From contig CAZTFU010000029.1 of the NCBI GenBank assembly GCA_964612925.1, positions 1-20,813 on the forward strand: 20,813 bases of DNA. The letters are read 5' to 3'. Numbering within the stretch: the first letter of the stretch is position 1; every line of letters begins with the position of its first letter. A program made the translations under genes and the position numbers. The notes under the pieces were generated by a model. That model had not been told where the DNA came from and ran no database searches. It saw only the letters and a program-made list of their open reading frames with translations. Shown piece after piece: positions 1 through 7,200 of the stretch. Source of the stretch: Phil1 sp964612925 (GTDB lineage: Bacteria > Bacillota > Clostridia > Christensenellales > CAG-138).

Positions 1-57
1 GCGCAAGCCGTGACTGAGAGGGCGAGAGGGCGCAGGCCGACTGAGAGGGTGAGAGAA
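1..57. repeat. Two-copy imperfect tandem repeat, unit about 29 bp
   Basis: A unit starting GCGCAAGCCG at position 1 is repeated starting GCGCAGGCCG at position 30. Both copies contain ACTGAGAGGG followed by a GAGAG run. The repeat may continue to the left of the window. Only two units are visible and there are no unique spacers, so this is not a CRISPR array. Confidence 0.6.
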
Positions 58-73
58 AGTGCCGCTCAGTCCC

Positions 74-153
74 GACAATCCCTCCGTGTTCGCTATCGCT
101 CACCCACCTCCGCGCAAGGCATACCCTAAAGGGCACCTTTGCACAAGGGAGGC
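74..153. repeat. Dispersed palindromic repeat, copy 1 (half element)
   Basis: This stretch runs from GACAATCCCTCCG to CACAAGGGAGGC and shares nearly identical blocks with the right half of the element at 10530-10681: ACCTCCGCRCAAGGCATACC, CTAAAGGGCAYCTTTGCACA and the AATCCCTC end. The blocks have the same order and orientation in both places. Repeats built from CTCCCTTTGTGCAAAGGGAGG-like arms are common in gut Bacillota genomes. No open reading frame is present, so it is a non-autonomous repeat. Its mechanism of spread is unknown. Confidence 0.7.
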
Positions 154-172
154 ATGATAAGTAAGCTGCTAC

Positions 173-203
173 TCCTTGGCTCCCCCATATGGGGAGCCAA
201 GGA
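173..203. repeat. Perfect 13-bp inverted repeat, loop CATAT
   Basis: TCCTTGGCTCCCC (173-185) is followed by its exact reverse complement (191-203) across a 5-base loop. It would form a very stable hairpin in RNA from either strand. There is no U-run after it on either side, so a terminator role is not supported. It may be part of the repeat at 74-153 or an independent palindromic repeat. Confidence 0.75.
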
Positions 204-386
204 AAGTTTGAGACATATCCTGTCAATATGCCTTTCTGCAAAAGAAACTGTAGCGGAGCTACTGTGCAACAAAAACTTAATTATTCCATACAGAGGGATA
301 AAATTGCCGCGGTAACTCGATTTAGCTAAATCAATCTTACCTCGTTTGCCCCGCGCATAGCGGGATAAGGAGGGGATGTGGGAGTC

Positions 387-431
387 GTTAGAGGGTTGAA
401 GGGGAGGATATCCTCCCCTTAATCCTCTAAC
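387..431. repeat. Large near-perfect palindrome
   Basis: GTTAGAGG starts the left arm and CCTCTAAC ends the right arm; the centre is AGGGGAGGATATCCTCCCCT. The arms differ by one substitution and a one-base bulge. It lies in gene-free sequence and is followed on the plus strand by an A-rich stretch. It looks like a mobile or recurrent palindrome rather than a functional terminator. Confidence 0.7.
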
Positions 432-483
432 AAAGAAAAGCCAAAAGAAACTCGTAATATATAAGTGACTACGGCGTTAGCCG

Positions 484-555
484 TTGTACAACAAAAGCTT
501 ACAGCGGATTATTTCGGAGGCTTTGTTCTGCGCCAAATGAATCTGCTGTAAGCTT
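484..555 (-). terminator. Probable thiT transcription terminator (long hairpin)
   Basis: AAGCTTACAGCGGATT (495-510) pairs with AATCTGCTGTAAGCTT (540-555) at 15 of 16 positions, and the pairing extends inward by ATTT/AAAT with a one-base bulge. Read on the minus strand the stem is followed by TTTTGTTGT. It lies 41 bases past the thiT stop codon, as expected for a terminator, although the loop is long and the U-tract is interrupted. Confidence 0.5.
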
Positions 556-595
556 ACATCCTGCATAGGCTTATTATTTTGTTATTATATCAGCT

Positions 596-1291
596 TTATT
601 TGCCGTTTTTTATCCTCGTTACGGCCTTGTTCACGGCGGGAATGAGGGCCGCCGCCACGCAAAGCAGCGTATCTATGCCTATTGTGGTAAAGTTGTACAT
701 GAATGTGTAGGCGAATATGCTTGTATAGCCCGCCTCAGCCGCGGCATCGGCGAAGAAAACGGCTCCGCTTATTATGCCGCACAGCATGCGGCACATTCCG
801 CCAACAAAGGAGCCGAGTGCAAGGCTCTTTTTGAAACAGCCCGCAAGGCCGAGCACCGTGAAGGAAAGAAAATAATCAAGCACGAACTGCACGGGATGCA
901 CTATGTATGCGCCCTGCACCACCTGCAAAAGGCTATAGGTGAAGCCCGCAAGCAGACCCGCCGCAGGACCGTACATCCATGCGAATGCGAATATGGGCAG
1001 CATTGAGAACAGCGTTATGCTGCCGCCCATGGGCATTGAGAACAGCTTGATATAGCTTAAAACAAATGAAAGCGCAACGCACAGTGCACCCTGAACAAGC
1101 ACCCTTGTGGAGATGCGGCCGCGCTTTTTTTCGCTCACGGCTTCGCCCTCCGTGCCGACTGCCGCGCTTGCCCTGCGGGAGCGCACATACAGCACGACAA
1201 TAAGCGCAACAACTGCCGCTATGCCCAATATGAGCATAACGAGTTCGGTACCTTCAAGCTTTGCAAGCTTTTGAAAAAGTACAAATTCCAT
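596..1291 (-). CDS. thiT: ECF-type thiamine transporter substrate-binding subunit ThiT
   Basis: Product of 231 residues. ThiT is the membrane S-component that binds thiamine and docks onto the shared ECF energizing module for import. Family signatures are GGSITLFSMLPI (89-100), GLLAGFTYSLLQ (112-123) and HPVQFVLDY (132-140), with about six hydrophobic helices from residue 65 on. Typical ThiT proteins are about 180-190 residues. Here there is an extra N-terminal stretch of about 55 residues with one more hydrophobic helix (about 17-36) and a basic linker. The start is supported by GGAGG eight bases upstream of the ATG. The gene is alone, sits behind a TPP riboswitch, and is probably ended by the hairpin at 484-555. 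The ECF ATPase and transmembrane genes are not in this window, as expected for a group II ECF system. Confidence 0.93.
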   Translation of the reverse strand: MEFVLFQKLAKLEGTELVMLILGIAAVVALIVVLYVRSRRASAAVGTEGEAVSEKKRGRISTRVLVQGALCVALSFVLSYIKLFSMPMGGSITLFSMLPIFAFAWMYGPAAGLLAGFTYSLLQVVQGAYIVHPVQFVLDYFLSFTVLGLAGCFKKSLALGSFVGGMCRMLCGIISGAVFFADAAAEAGYTSIFAYTFMYNFTTIGIDTLLCVAAALIPAVNKAVTRIKNGK

Positions 1292-1318
1292 AAAAAAGAC
1301 CTCCGTGTGGTTCTTTCA

Positions 1319-1353
1319 GTAAAAAAGAAATCTCCGCATAATGATTGCGGAGA
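1319..1353 (-). terminator. Riboswitch-controlled terminator upstream of thiT
   Basis: On the minus strand an 8-bp perfect stem, TCTCCGCA (1346-1353) with TGCGGAGA (1331-1338), has a 7-base loop and is followed directly by TTTCTTTTTTAC. This is a standard intrinsic terminator between the TPP aptamer and the thiT ribosome site, and it is the expression platform of the switch. Confidence 0.88.
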
Positions 1354-1413
1354 AGCACGGCGGCCGCATATACACAATACAAATAAATATGGTAAACGAC
1401 CCGTTTATAATTC

Positions 1414-1497
1414 TCTCCGCTTCCCTACGCCGGCATTATCCGAACAGGTTCAAAGGGTGTATCTCAGCAAGGCTGTAAGCCAAGCTCCCCCAGCGGG
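1414..1497 (-). promoter_or_regulatory. TPP (thiamine pyrophosphate) riboswitch aptamer
   Basis: Read on the minus strand, the conserved TPP-aptamer blocks occur in order: GGGGGAGC, GCTGAGATACACCC, GAACCTG, then GGATAATGCC and GCGTAGGGAA. P1 is CCGCT (1492-1496) with AGCGG (1417-1421). The sequence GCGGAGA (1414-1420) overlaps the 3' strand of P1 and can pair over 7 bp with TCTCCGC (1347-1353), the 5' arm of the terminator. TPP binding should therefore lock P1, free the terminator arm and switch thiT off. Without TPP the antiterminator forms. The aptamer call is near certain; the switching scheme is deduced from complementarity. Confidence 0.96.
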
Positions 1498-1520
1498 TGA
1501 TATTCTTTTTCCTGAAAAAC

Positions 1521-1549
1521 ATGGTATCACTATAAAGCGATATTGTCAA
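1521..1549 (-). promoter_or_regulatory. Sigma-A-type promoter of the TPP riboswitch / thiT
   Basis: A perfect -35 TTGACA (1544-1549, minus strand) is separated by 17 bases from TACCAT (1521-1526). Transcription would begin near 1514, just before the aptamer. The -10 matches the consensus at four of six positions. Confidence 0.7.
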
Positions 1550-1575
1550 TGCGCAGTCGGCAAGGTATAAAAGCA

Positions 1576-1604
1576 TTGGAACATTGCGCACTTGGTGGTA
1601 TAAT
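1576..1604 (+). promoter_or_regulatory. Promoter of the nucleotidyltransferase gene
   Basis: TTGGAA (1576-1581), 17-base spacer, TATAAT (1599-1604). The perfect -10 is 31 bases before the ATG. It points away from the divergent thiT promoter at 1521-1549. Confidence 0.8.
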
Positions 1605-1635
1605 TAGAAAAACATTTATGGGAGGGATAAATTTT

Positions 1636-2568
1636 ATGAATAAACCGGTATTGGTAATAATGGCTGCGGGCATGAGCAGCAGGTACGGCAGCCTTAAACA
1701 GATAGACCCCATTGACGACAAGGGGCACATCATAATCGACTTTTCCGTGTTCGATGCGCATCGTGCGGGCTTTGACGAGGTGGTTTTCCTTATAAAGCGC
1801 AGTATTGATGCTCAGTTCCGTGCGGCCATAGGCGACAGGGTGTCGAAGTATATAAAGGTAAGCTATGCCTATCAGGAGCTTGATATGCTGCCCGAGGGCG
1901 TTACTCTGCCCGAGGGGCGTGAAAAGCCGCTCGGCACCACGCACGCCGTGCTTTGCGCAAGGCAGGCCGTTGGTGATAGGCCGTTTGCCGTAATAAATGC
2001 GGACGATTATTACGGACCCGAAGCATTCCGCACGCTGTATGAGTTTCTAAGCCGTGAGCATGATCAAAACGAGCATATTGCAATAGGCTACCCCGTTGAA
2101 AACACTTTGCCGCAGAACGGAGAGGTTACGCGCGGCGTGTGCCAAGTGGATGAGGAGGGCTATCTTACATCCATAGTTGAGCGCATGCGCATAGGCCGCC
2201 ACGGGGACGGTGCCGCCGCAACGGAAGCTGACGGCACGGTGGTGGAAATTCCGCGCGGAACGACCGTGTCAATGAACTGCTGGGGCTTCTCAAACGCGAT
2301 GTTCGATGTGCTAAACGATGATTTTTGCGCCAATATTAAAGAGGGTTTTGTCAACAACCCCATGAAGTATGAGGCGCTTTTGCCCATATCCGTATGCAGT
2401 GCGATAAATGCGGGGCGCGTAAGGGTGAAGGTAGTGCCCACGCACGATGCTTGGTTCGGCGTGACTCACAAGGATGACAAGGGCGTTGTTGTGGAAAAGC
2501 TGAAGCAGCTAAAGCAGCGCGGCGTGTATACCGATGCTCTTTGGGATGCCGCCAAAGAGCGCATATAA
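1636..2568 (+). CDS. NTP-transferase family nucleotidyltransferase
   Basis: Product of 310 residues from ATG 1636, chosen because GGAGGG precedes it by nine bases and the sugar-nucleotidyltransferase motif begins right after it. An ORF start at 1543 would lie upstream of the promoter. The N-terminal MAAGMSSRYGSLKQ (residues 9-22) is the nucleotide-binding loop with the usual signature Arg and Lys, and NADDYYG is the metal-binding region. The family transfers a nucleotidyl group from an NTP to a phosphorylated sugar or alcohol such as choline phosphate. The substrate cannot be read from the sequence. The gene stands alone between its own promoter and terminator. A role in cell-surface precursor supply fits the glycan genes further right but is only a guess. 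Confidence 0.85.
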   Translation: MNKPVLVIMAAGMSSRYGSLKQIDPIDDKGHIIIDFSVFDAHRAGFDEVVFLIKRSIDAQFRAAIGDRVSKYIKVSYAYQELDMLPEGVTLPEGREKPLGTTHAVLCARQAVGDRPFAVINADDYYGPEAFRTLYEFLSREHDQNEHIAIGYPVENTLPQNGEVTRGVCQVDEEGYLTSIVERMRIGRHGDGAAATEADGTVVEIPRGTTVSMNCWGFSNAMFDVLNDDFCANIKEGFVNNPMKYEALLPISVCSAINAGRVRVKVVPTHDAWFGVTHKDDKGVVVEKLKQLKQRGVYTDALWDAAKERI

Positions 2569-2582
2569 ATAAAAAACGGTCT

Positions 2583-2620
2583 GCCCGAGGTGACAAAAGG
2601 CTTGCCTCGGGCTTTTGATT
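2583..2620 (+). terminator. Intrinsic terminator of the nucleotidyltransferase gene
   Basis: GCCCGAGG (2583-2590) pairs with CCTCGGGC (2605-2612) around a 14-base loop and is followed by TTTTGATT. It lies 14 bases past the stop codon. Confidence 0.85.
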
Positions 2621-2740
2621 GCACGATATTAAGACCCATTTAGGCAAAAAGTTCAAAAACATTTCATTATTCGGGGCGGCAGAGCCGTTGCCAAAGGCAT
2701 AAAAATGGTGTACTATCCATATTGCATGGGGCGTGCGGCC

Positions 2741-2770
2741 TTGTGCGCGGACAATACATGATGATATAAT
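2741..2770 (+). promoter_or_regulatory. Promoter of the DUF951-signal peptidase operon
   Basis: TTGTGC (2741-2746), 18-base spacer, perfect TATAAT (2765-2770), 35 bases before the start codon at 2806. Confidence 0.65.
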
Positions 2771-2805
2771 ACGGTTTAGACCGACATTTGCAAAGGATGC
2801 CGAGT

Positions 2806-3006
2806 ATGGTTGAAAACTTTTCCGTAGGGGATAGGGTGGAGATGAAAAAGCCACATGCCTGCGGCGGTAACGATTGGCTGATAAAGCGCACGGGCGCGGA
2901 TATAAAGCTGCAATGTATCTCCTGCGGCCGAATGATAATGCTTGACAGGGTGGATTTTTTGAAGCGCGCAAAGCGTATACTCAGCGCGGAGGTGGAGCAT
3001 GAATAA
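2806..3006 (+). CDS. DUF951 family small protein
   Basis: Product of 66 residues. The core VGDRVEMKKPHACGGNDW (7-24), followed by GADIKLQCISCGR (30-42), is diagnostic of DUF951, a short Bacillota protein of unknown function that often sits beside housekeeping genes. Cys19, Cys37 and Cys40 could bind a metal. The start at 2806 is preferred over an in-frame ATG at 2788 because AAAGGA lies at the right distance before it and family members begin close to the VGD motif. The last eight bases overlap the start of the signal peptidase gene, so the two are translationally coupled. Confidence 0.85.
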   Translation: MVENFSVGDRVEMKKPHACGGNDWLIKRTGADIKLQCISCGRMIMLDRVDFLKRAKRILSAEVEHE

Positions 3007-3598
3007 TTGCACAATGAAAAAAGAAAGAGTGAATGCATTAAGGCGTGCGGCGGAGGCGTTGCACGAAAACGATAAGCCGTACAAGCGGGATTCCGACCTG
3101 CACTTTGTTATAAGCCTTATAATCGCCATAACACTTGCGCTTGCGGTAAGGATGTTTATAACGGAGCCCGTAATGGTTGACGGCGAGAGCATGATGCCCA
3201 CCCTTCTTGATGGGGAGCGCATGTTTGTCGAAAAAGTAAGCCTGTGGTTCAGTGGCCCCGAACGCGGGGACATAGTTATATGCTATTATCCCCAATATAC
3301 CACAAGCTGTGTAAAGCGCGTGATAGGGCTGCCCGGGGACACGGTGGCCGTGCAGAACGGAATAGTATACATAAACGGCGAGGAGCTTGACGAATCTGAA
3401 TACTGGTTCTATCGCGGTGAGATGGATTTTGACATGGGGGAAACCGTTGTGCCCGAAAACAGTGTTTTCGTAATGGGTGACAACCGAAACCACAGCATGG
3501 ACAGCCGCACTTGGGGCGTGGGAGCCATACCGTATGAGCGTGTGATAGGTACCGTGCGGTATGTACTGTGGCCGTTTTCCGCCTTCAGGAGCCTGTAG
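2999..3598 (+). CDS. lepB: Signal peptidase I (active, S26 family)
   Basis: Product of 199 residues. It removes signal peptides from secreted proteins at the outer face of the membrane. A single N-terminal membrane anchor (about 35-54) precedes the catalytic box VDGESMMPTL with nucleophile Ser64. The general base is Lys106 in CVKRVIGLPGD, and GDNRNHSMDSR (160-170) is the conserved C-terminal box. Length and order match Bacillus SipS-type enzymes. GGAGGTGG within the end of the DUF951 gene acts as the ribosome site. It is followed after three bases by a related gene that has lost both catalytic residues. Confidence 0.95.
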   Translation: MNNCTMKKERVNALRRAAEALHENDKPYKRDSDLHFVISLIIAITLALAVRMFITEPVMVDGESMMPTLLDGERMFVEKVSLWFSGPERGDIVICYYPQYTTSCVKRVIGLPGDTVAVQNGIVYINGEELDESEYWFYRGEMDFDMGETVVPENSVFVMGDNRNHSMDSRTWGVGAIPYERVIGTVRYVLWPFSAFRSL

Positions 3599-3601
3599 AG
3601 C

Positions 3602-4150
3602 ATGGAGCTTTCCCCAAGGGTGACGCGCAATGGGCGCGAGCATAAAAAACTTAGACTTTATACATGGGCCGCGTGTGTATTTGCCGCGGTGTGTGTTGTC
3701 GTACTTATATTCACGGTTTGGTTCACGGCCGTACTGGTCGATGATAGCGGCATGGAGCCCACGCTTGAACGCGGGGATACACTGCTATGCGACAAGCTTT
3801 CGTTGGTATTTGTATCGCCAAAGCGCGGGGATATCGTTTGCTATCGTCCCGCATACGGAGAAGGAGTTTACACGGCACGCATAGTTGCTCTGCCGGGGGA
3901 AGAGGTTACGATATACTCGGGTCGCGTATATATAAACGGTCACCTGCTTGATGAAGAGTATATTTTGGAAAACTGCTCGTGCGATATGGATACCGTAACG
4001 GTTGAGGCGGGCAGCTTCTTTCTTCTGCCCGATGCACGCGAAGGCATCGCAAGCACCGCAAGCGAAGAACTGATAATAAGCGCGGAGCGCATAATAGGCC
4101 GCGTCTTTATGCGCGTGGCACCCATGGGGCGCATAGCGATATTTAAGTAA
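3602..4150 (+). CDS. Signal-peptidase-I-fold protein lacking Ser and Lys catalytic residues
   Basis: Product of 182 residues, clearly a paralogue of the upstream lepB product. It has a membrane helix (about 19-45), then VDDSGMEPTLERGD and RIVALPGEE, matching VDGESMMPTLLDGE and RVIGLPGDT. The ungapped alignment holds across the catalytic domain: catalytic Ser64 of the neighbour corresponds to Gly50 and Lys106 to Ala92, both 42 residues apart. Ser49 is displaced by one position. The GDNRNHSMDSR box has decayed to LPDAREGIASTAS, although VYINGHLLDEEY and the C-terminal IIGRV remain. The frame is intact and AGGAG precedes the ATG, so it looks expressed rather than dead. It is probably a non-catalytic partner or binding protein, but function is unknown. 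An intrinsic terminator follows. Confidence 0.85.
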   Translation: MELSPRVTRNGREHKKLRLYTWAACVFAAVCVVVLIFTVWFTAVLVDDSGMEPTLERGDTLLCDKLSLVFVSPKRGDIVCYRPAYGEGVYTARIVALPGEEVTIYSGRVYINGHLLDEEYILENCSCDMDTVTVEAGSFFLLPDAREGIASTASEELIISAERIIGRVFMRVAPMGRIAIFK

Positions 4151-4167
4151 ATACAAGAAAACAGCAA

Positions 4168-4198
4168 CGCCGATGCACAGTGCATCGGCGCTTTTTAT
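4168..4198 (+). terminator. Intrinsic terminator, possibly bidirectional
   Basis: CGCCGATGC (4168-4176) pairs with GCATCGGCG (4182-4190), followed by CTTTTTATG on the plus strand. The minus-strand side also runs into a T-rich stretch, so it may serve the convergent SpoIID/LytB gene ending at 4214 as well. Confidence 0.88.
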
Positions 4199-4213
4199 GT
4201 TCTTATGTGCGGC

Positions 4214-7200
4214 TTATCTCAGCTTGACATAATCCTTGCTGATGTAGCCCCATGTGCCGTTACAGCAGGCAAGGCACCAGCCGTTGTTTATCATGTAGAC
4301 CATGGCGGCCTCTCCCGCTTCAAGTTGGCGAATGATGGGATACACAGTATCGGGCCCCGTGCGGAAGTTCACGTTGGACTTAATGGTTGCGTTTATAAGG
4401 GTTATTGCCGTATCGCCCATGTATATGCCCGCCGTGCCGCGATCGGTTACGGTTATATACGCCTTTACGCAGAAGCCTGTGCGCCCCGAATACAAGACAT
4501 AATACCAATCTCCCATTTCGGCAAGTATGTTAAGAGTGGTGTTTGCGGGTATGGTTGTAAGTACGCCCGTGCCCGATGTGCTTGCGCCCGTGCGCATGTT
4601 TACACTTGCGCTTGTTTTGCCCTCGGCAAGTATTACTTCTGTCGGGAGGGAAGCTTCACCTTCCGCCGTTATGAGCGTTGAACCGTTGCCCTGCGCAGTT
4701 GTATCGCCGCCTTGCGATGGGGCATCGGGTGCGGAATCGCTTTCGCTTGCTACGGTATCGGCCGTTTTCTTCACATATTTTGCATAGATGTAGCCTGTGT
4801 ATTCGCCATAGCTCGCCCTGTACCACCCATTTTCAAGCGAATGGAGCGTAACTTGTGTGCCGCGCGAGAGCAGAGTCAGCACCTTTGATGACGTGCTTGC
4901 CCCTTCACGAAGGTTCACCTTGCCCGTGGTCTCACCCATGCCGATGGGTGTGGACTCTCCGTCCGCGCCGCCCTCGATTATATCTTCCGTAACGCGCACA
5001 TATTGCGCACTTACATACCCTTCTCCCGCGGCACAAGATACCTTATACCAGCCGTTGTTTAGCGAAATAAGCTCAAGAGCAGTACCTTTTTTAAGCACAC
5101 ATAGCTTTTTTGTGCTTGTGCCCTCGCCTTCACGCAGATTAACGCTGCCTGTGGTAACGCCCGTGCCCGACCTCGGCTCGGGTGCTTCGGTTTCGTCATT
5201 GCCGCCATTGCCGCCCTCGGGTATGGCTACGGTCACGCTTACGTATTTTGCGCTTACATACCCTTCTCCCGCGGCACAAGATACCTTATACCAGCCGTTG
5301 TTTAGCGAAATGAGCTCAAGCTCGGTCCCTTTTTTGAGTATGCTGAGCTTTTTTGTGCTCGTGCCTTCGCCTTCACGCAGATTAACACTGCCCGTGGTCA
5401 CGCCTGTGCCCGTATTCGATATCGTGCCATCAGCCTCATTGCTGTTACCGTCAAGTACTGCGGTACCCGTCCTTTCGACATAATCGGCATGGATATAGCC
5501 TTCGTTGTCGCCGGCCATCACCCGCACCCATTTGCCGCTGTACTCGAGTATTATTATAAACGTGTTCTTTTCAAGCTTTTTTATTGAAACATAGGATGTG
5601 TCGGGCCCTATGCGCAAGTTTACGCCACTGCCCGTGACCTTGCCTATATCAACCGTGGTAACGGCGGGGGAGGGTGTTGGCGTGACCTCGTTTGACGGAG
5701 TGGGTTGTGCATTGTCCCCACCCGATGGATTCTGAGCAGGTGTGGGCGTTGGGTCAACATCCGTTTTGAGTGCGGTGAATTTTACATAATCGCTTATAAC
5801 AAAGCCCGAAAGCGACTTTTCGTCCGCCGTGACATAATACCAGCCGTTATCAAGGTCGTATACGGTAAGCTTTGTCCCTTTGGGCATGAGATACAGCGAC
5901 TCAAACGCCGTGCCTGCGCCCCGCCTTAGATTAACCTTGGCGGTTGTTGTGCCCGTGCCTATGGCAATCATGCCCGATGTATCATTATTGCCGGACTGCA
6001 CATCCCCTTCGGGCGAGGATGAACACGCATTATTATCCGACGGCACTGCGGGTGCCGCAGGGAGGGTTATCGAATAATTGCTCAGCGTTGCGCCGGGGTA
6101 ATAAAAGTTCAGAATTTGCTTATAGCTCTGCCCCTGATTTGCACGCTGCTGCGCCCCGCGCTGACTCAAGCCCACGCCGTGACCCCAGCGCATATGGTAT
6201 ATATTATAGCTTGTGCCGTCAAAAGAGTATTCGCCCCAATAGCACCGAAGCGAGCTGTTCGTGCACACGCTGTAAAGAAGAAGCTCGCTTACATTGAACG
6301 AAAGGGTGATATTCTCCTCCGATATGCCGTTGAATATGCCGTCCACAACAATTGACATTGTGGTCATGTTGTGCTGTTCGTCCTTGGCTTTGGGGTTTGA
6401 AAGCTCAACACTCCTTATAAGGCTTATGCCCTGCGCCTGAACGCCGCGGTAACGGGTAAGCTTTGCGATAAGCATGTCATAAAGTTGCTGCGATACACTG
6501 CCCGCGCTGTTTATGGGCAGCGTTACAACCTCTTTCATGCTTTGCGGGTTTGCGGTATCGTATGGGTCAAGGGCAATGGCAAAGCCTACATCGCTCACCT
6601 TCTTAGTGGGCCATGCCGCACTCGGCACGGTGGTTTCCCCGCCGTTTGAGGCACTGTAGTACGCGGTGAGTATCTTGCCGTTTACGGTAAGCACCTCGGA
6701 TATTGTGGAATCCACCGCCTCAATAACGTTCGTATATGCACCGTTATATCCCTTGTATACTTGGTCGGATGAGGTATCGCCTATATGATACTCGGCATTT
6801 GGGTTCTGCTCTATCGTTGCAAGCACATATGACTTTGCGGCTATTGCCTGCGCACGCAACGCCTCTATGGGGTAGGTGTTGTTCATTTCGTATGCCACAA
6901 CGCCGTAAAGATAGTGCGCAAGCGGTACTTCGTTTATAACCCTTATATAGCCGTTTGAAAGCACGCTTATATACATGTGCCCAAGGTAGTTCCTTGAATT
7001 GAGCGTTATATACCCGCCCACGGGTCGCATATCCGTGCGGAGGAGAGAAACGCTCTTGCCCGTATAAAGCTCACCCTGCGCGGAATGAACGGCCGAAACG
7101 GTGCCGTTTGCATTCGCCCGCAAGGTAATTGTTCCACGTGGAACAATTTCTCCGCTTTCCTCTATAAAGTATTCCCCATTTATGCCTATGGCAAGCGCGG

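Larger units (their letters stand above)
1..595. other. Non-coding, palindrome-rich region
   Basis: No convincing coding sequence was found here on either strand. The stretch carries a short tandem repeat, one copy of a dispersed repeat, two strong palindromes and a long hairpin just past the thiT stop codon. Smaller palindromes are also visible: GATTTAGCTAAATC near 320 and GTAGC/GCTAC near 251. The density of symmetrical sequence suggests a site where small non-autonomous repeats have accumulated rather than a decayed gene. Confidence 0.6.

Noticed and set aside
1..57. CRISPR array
   Set aside because: There are only two imperfect units in tandem without spacers, and no cas genes.
1271..1570. 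99-codon plus-strand frame
   Set aside because: It is antisense to the TPP riboswitch and thiT 5' region and has no protein-like content.
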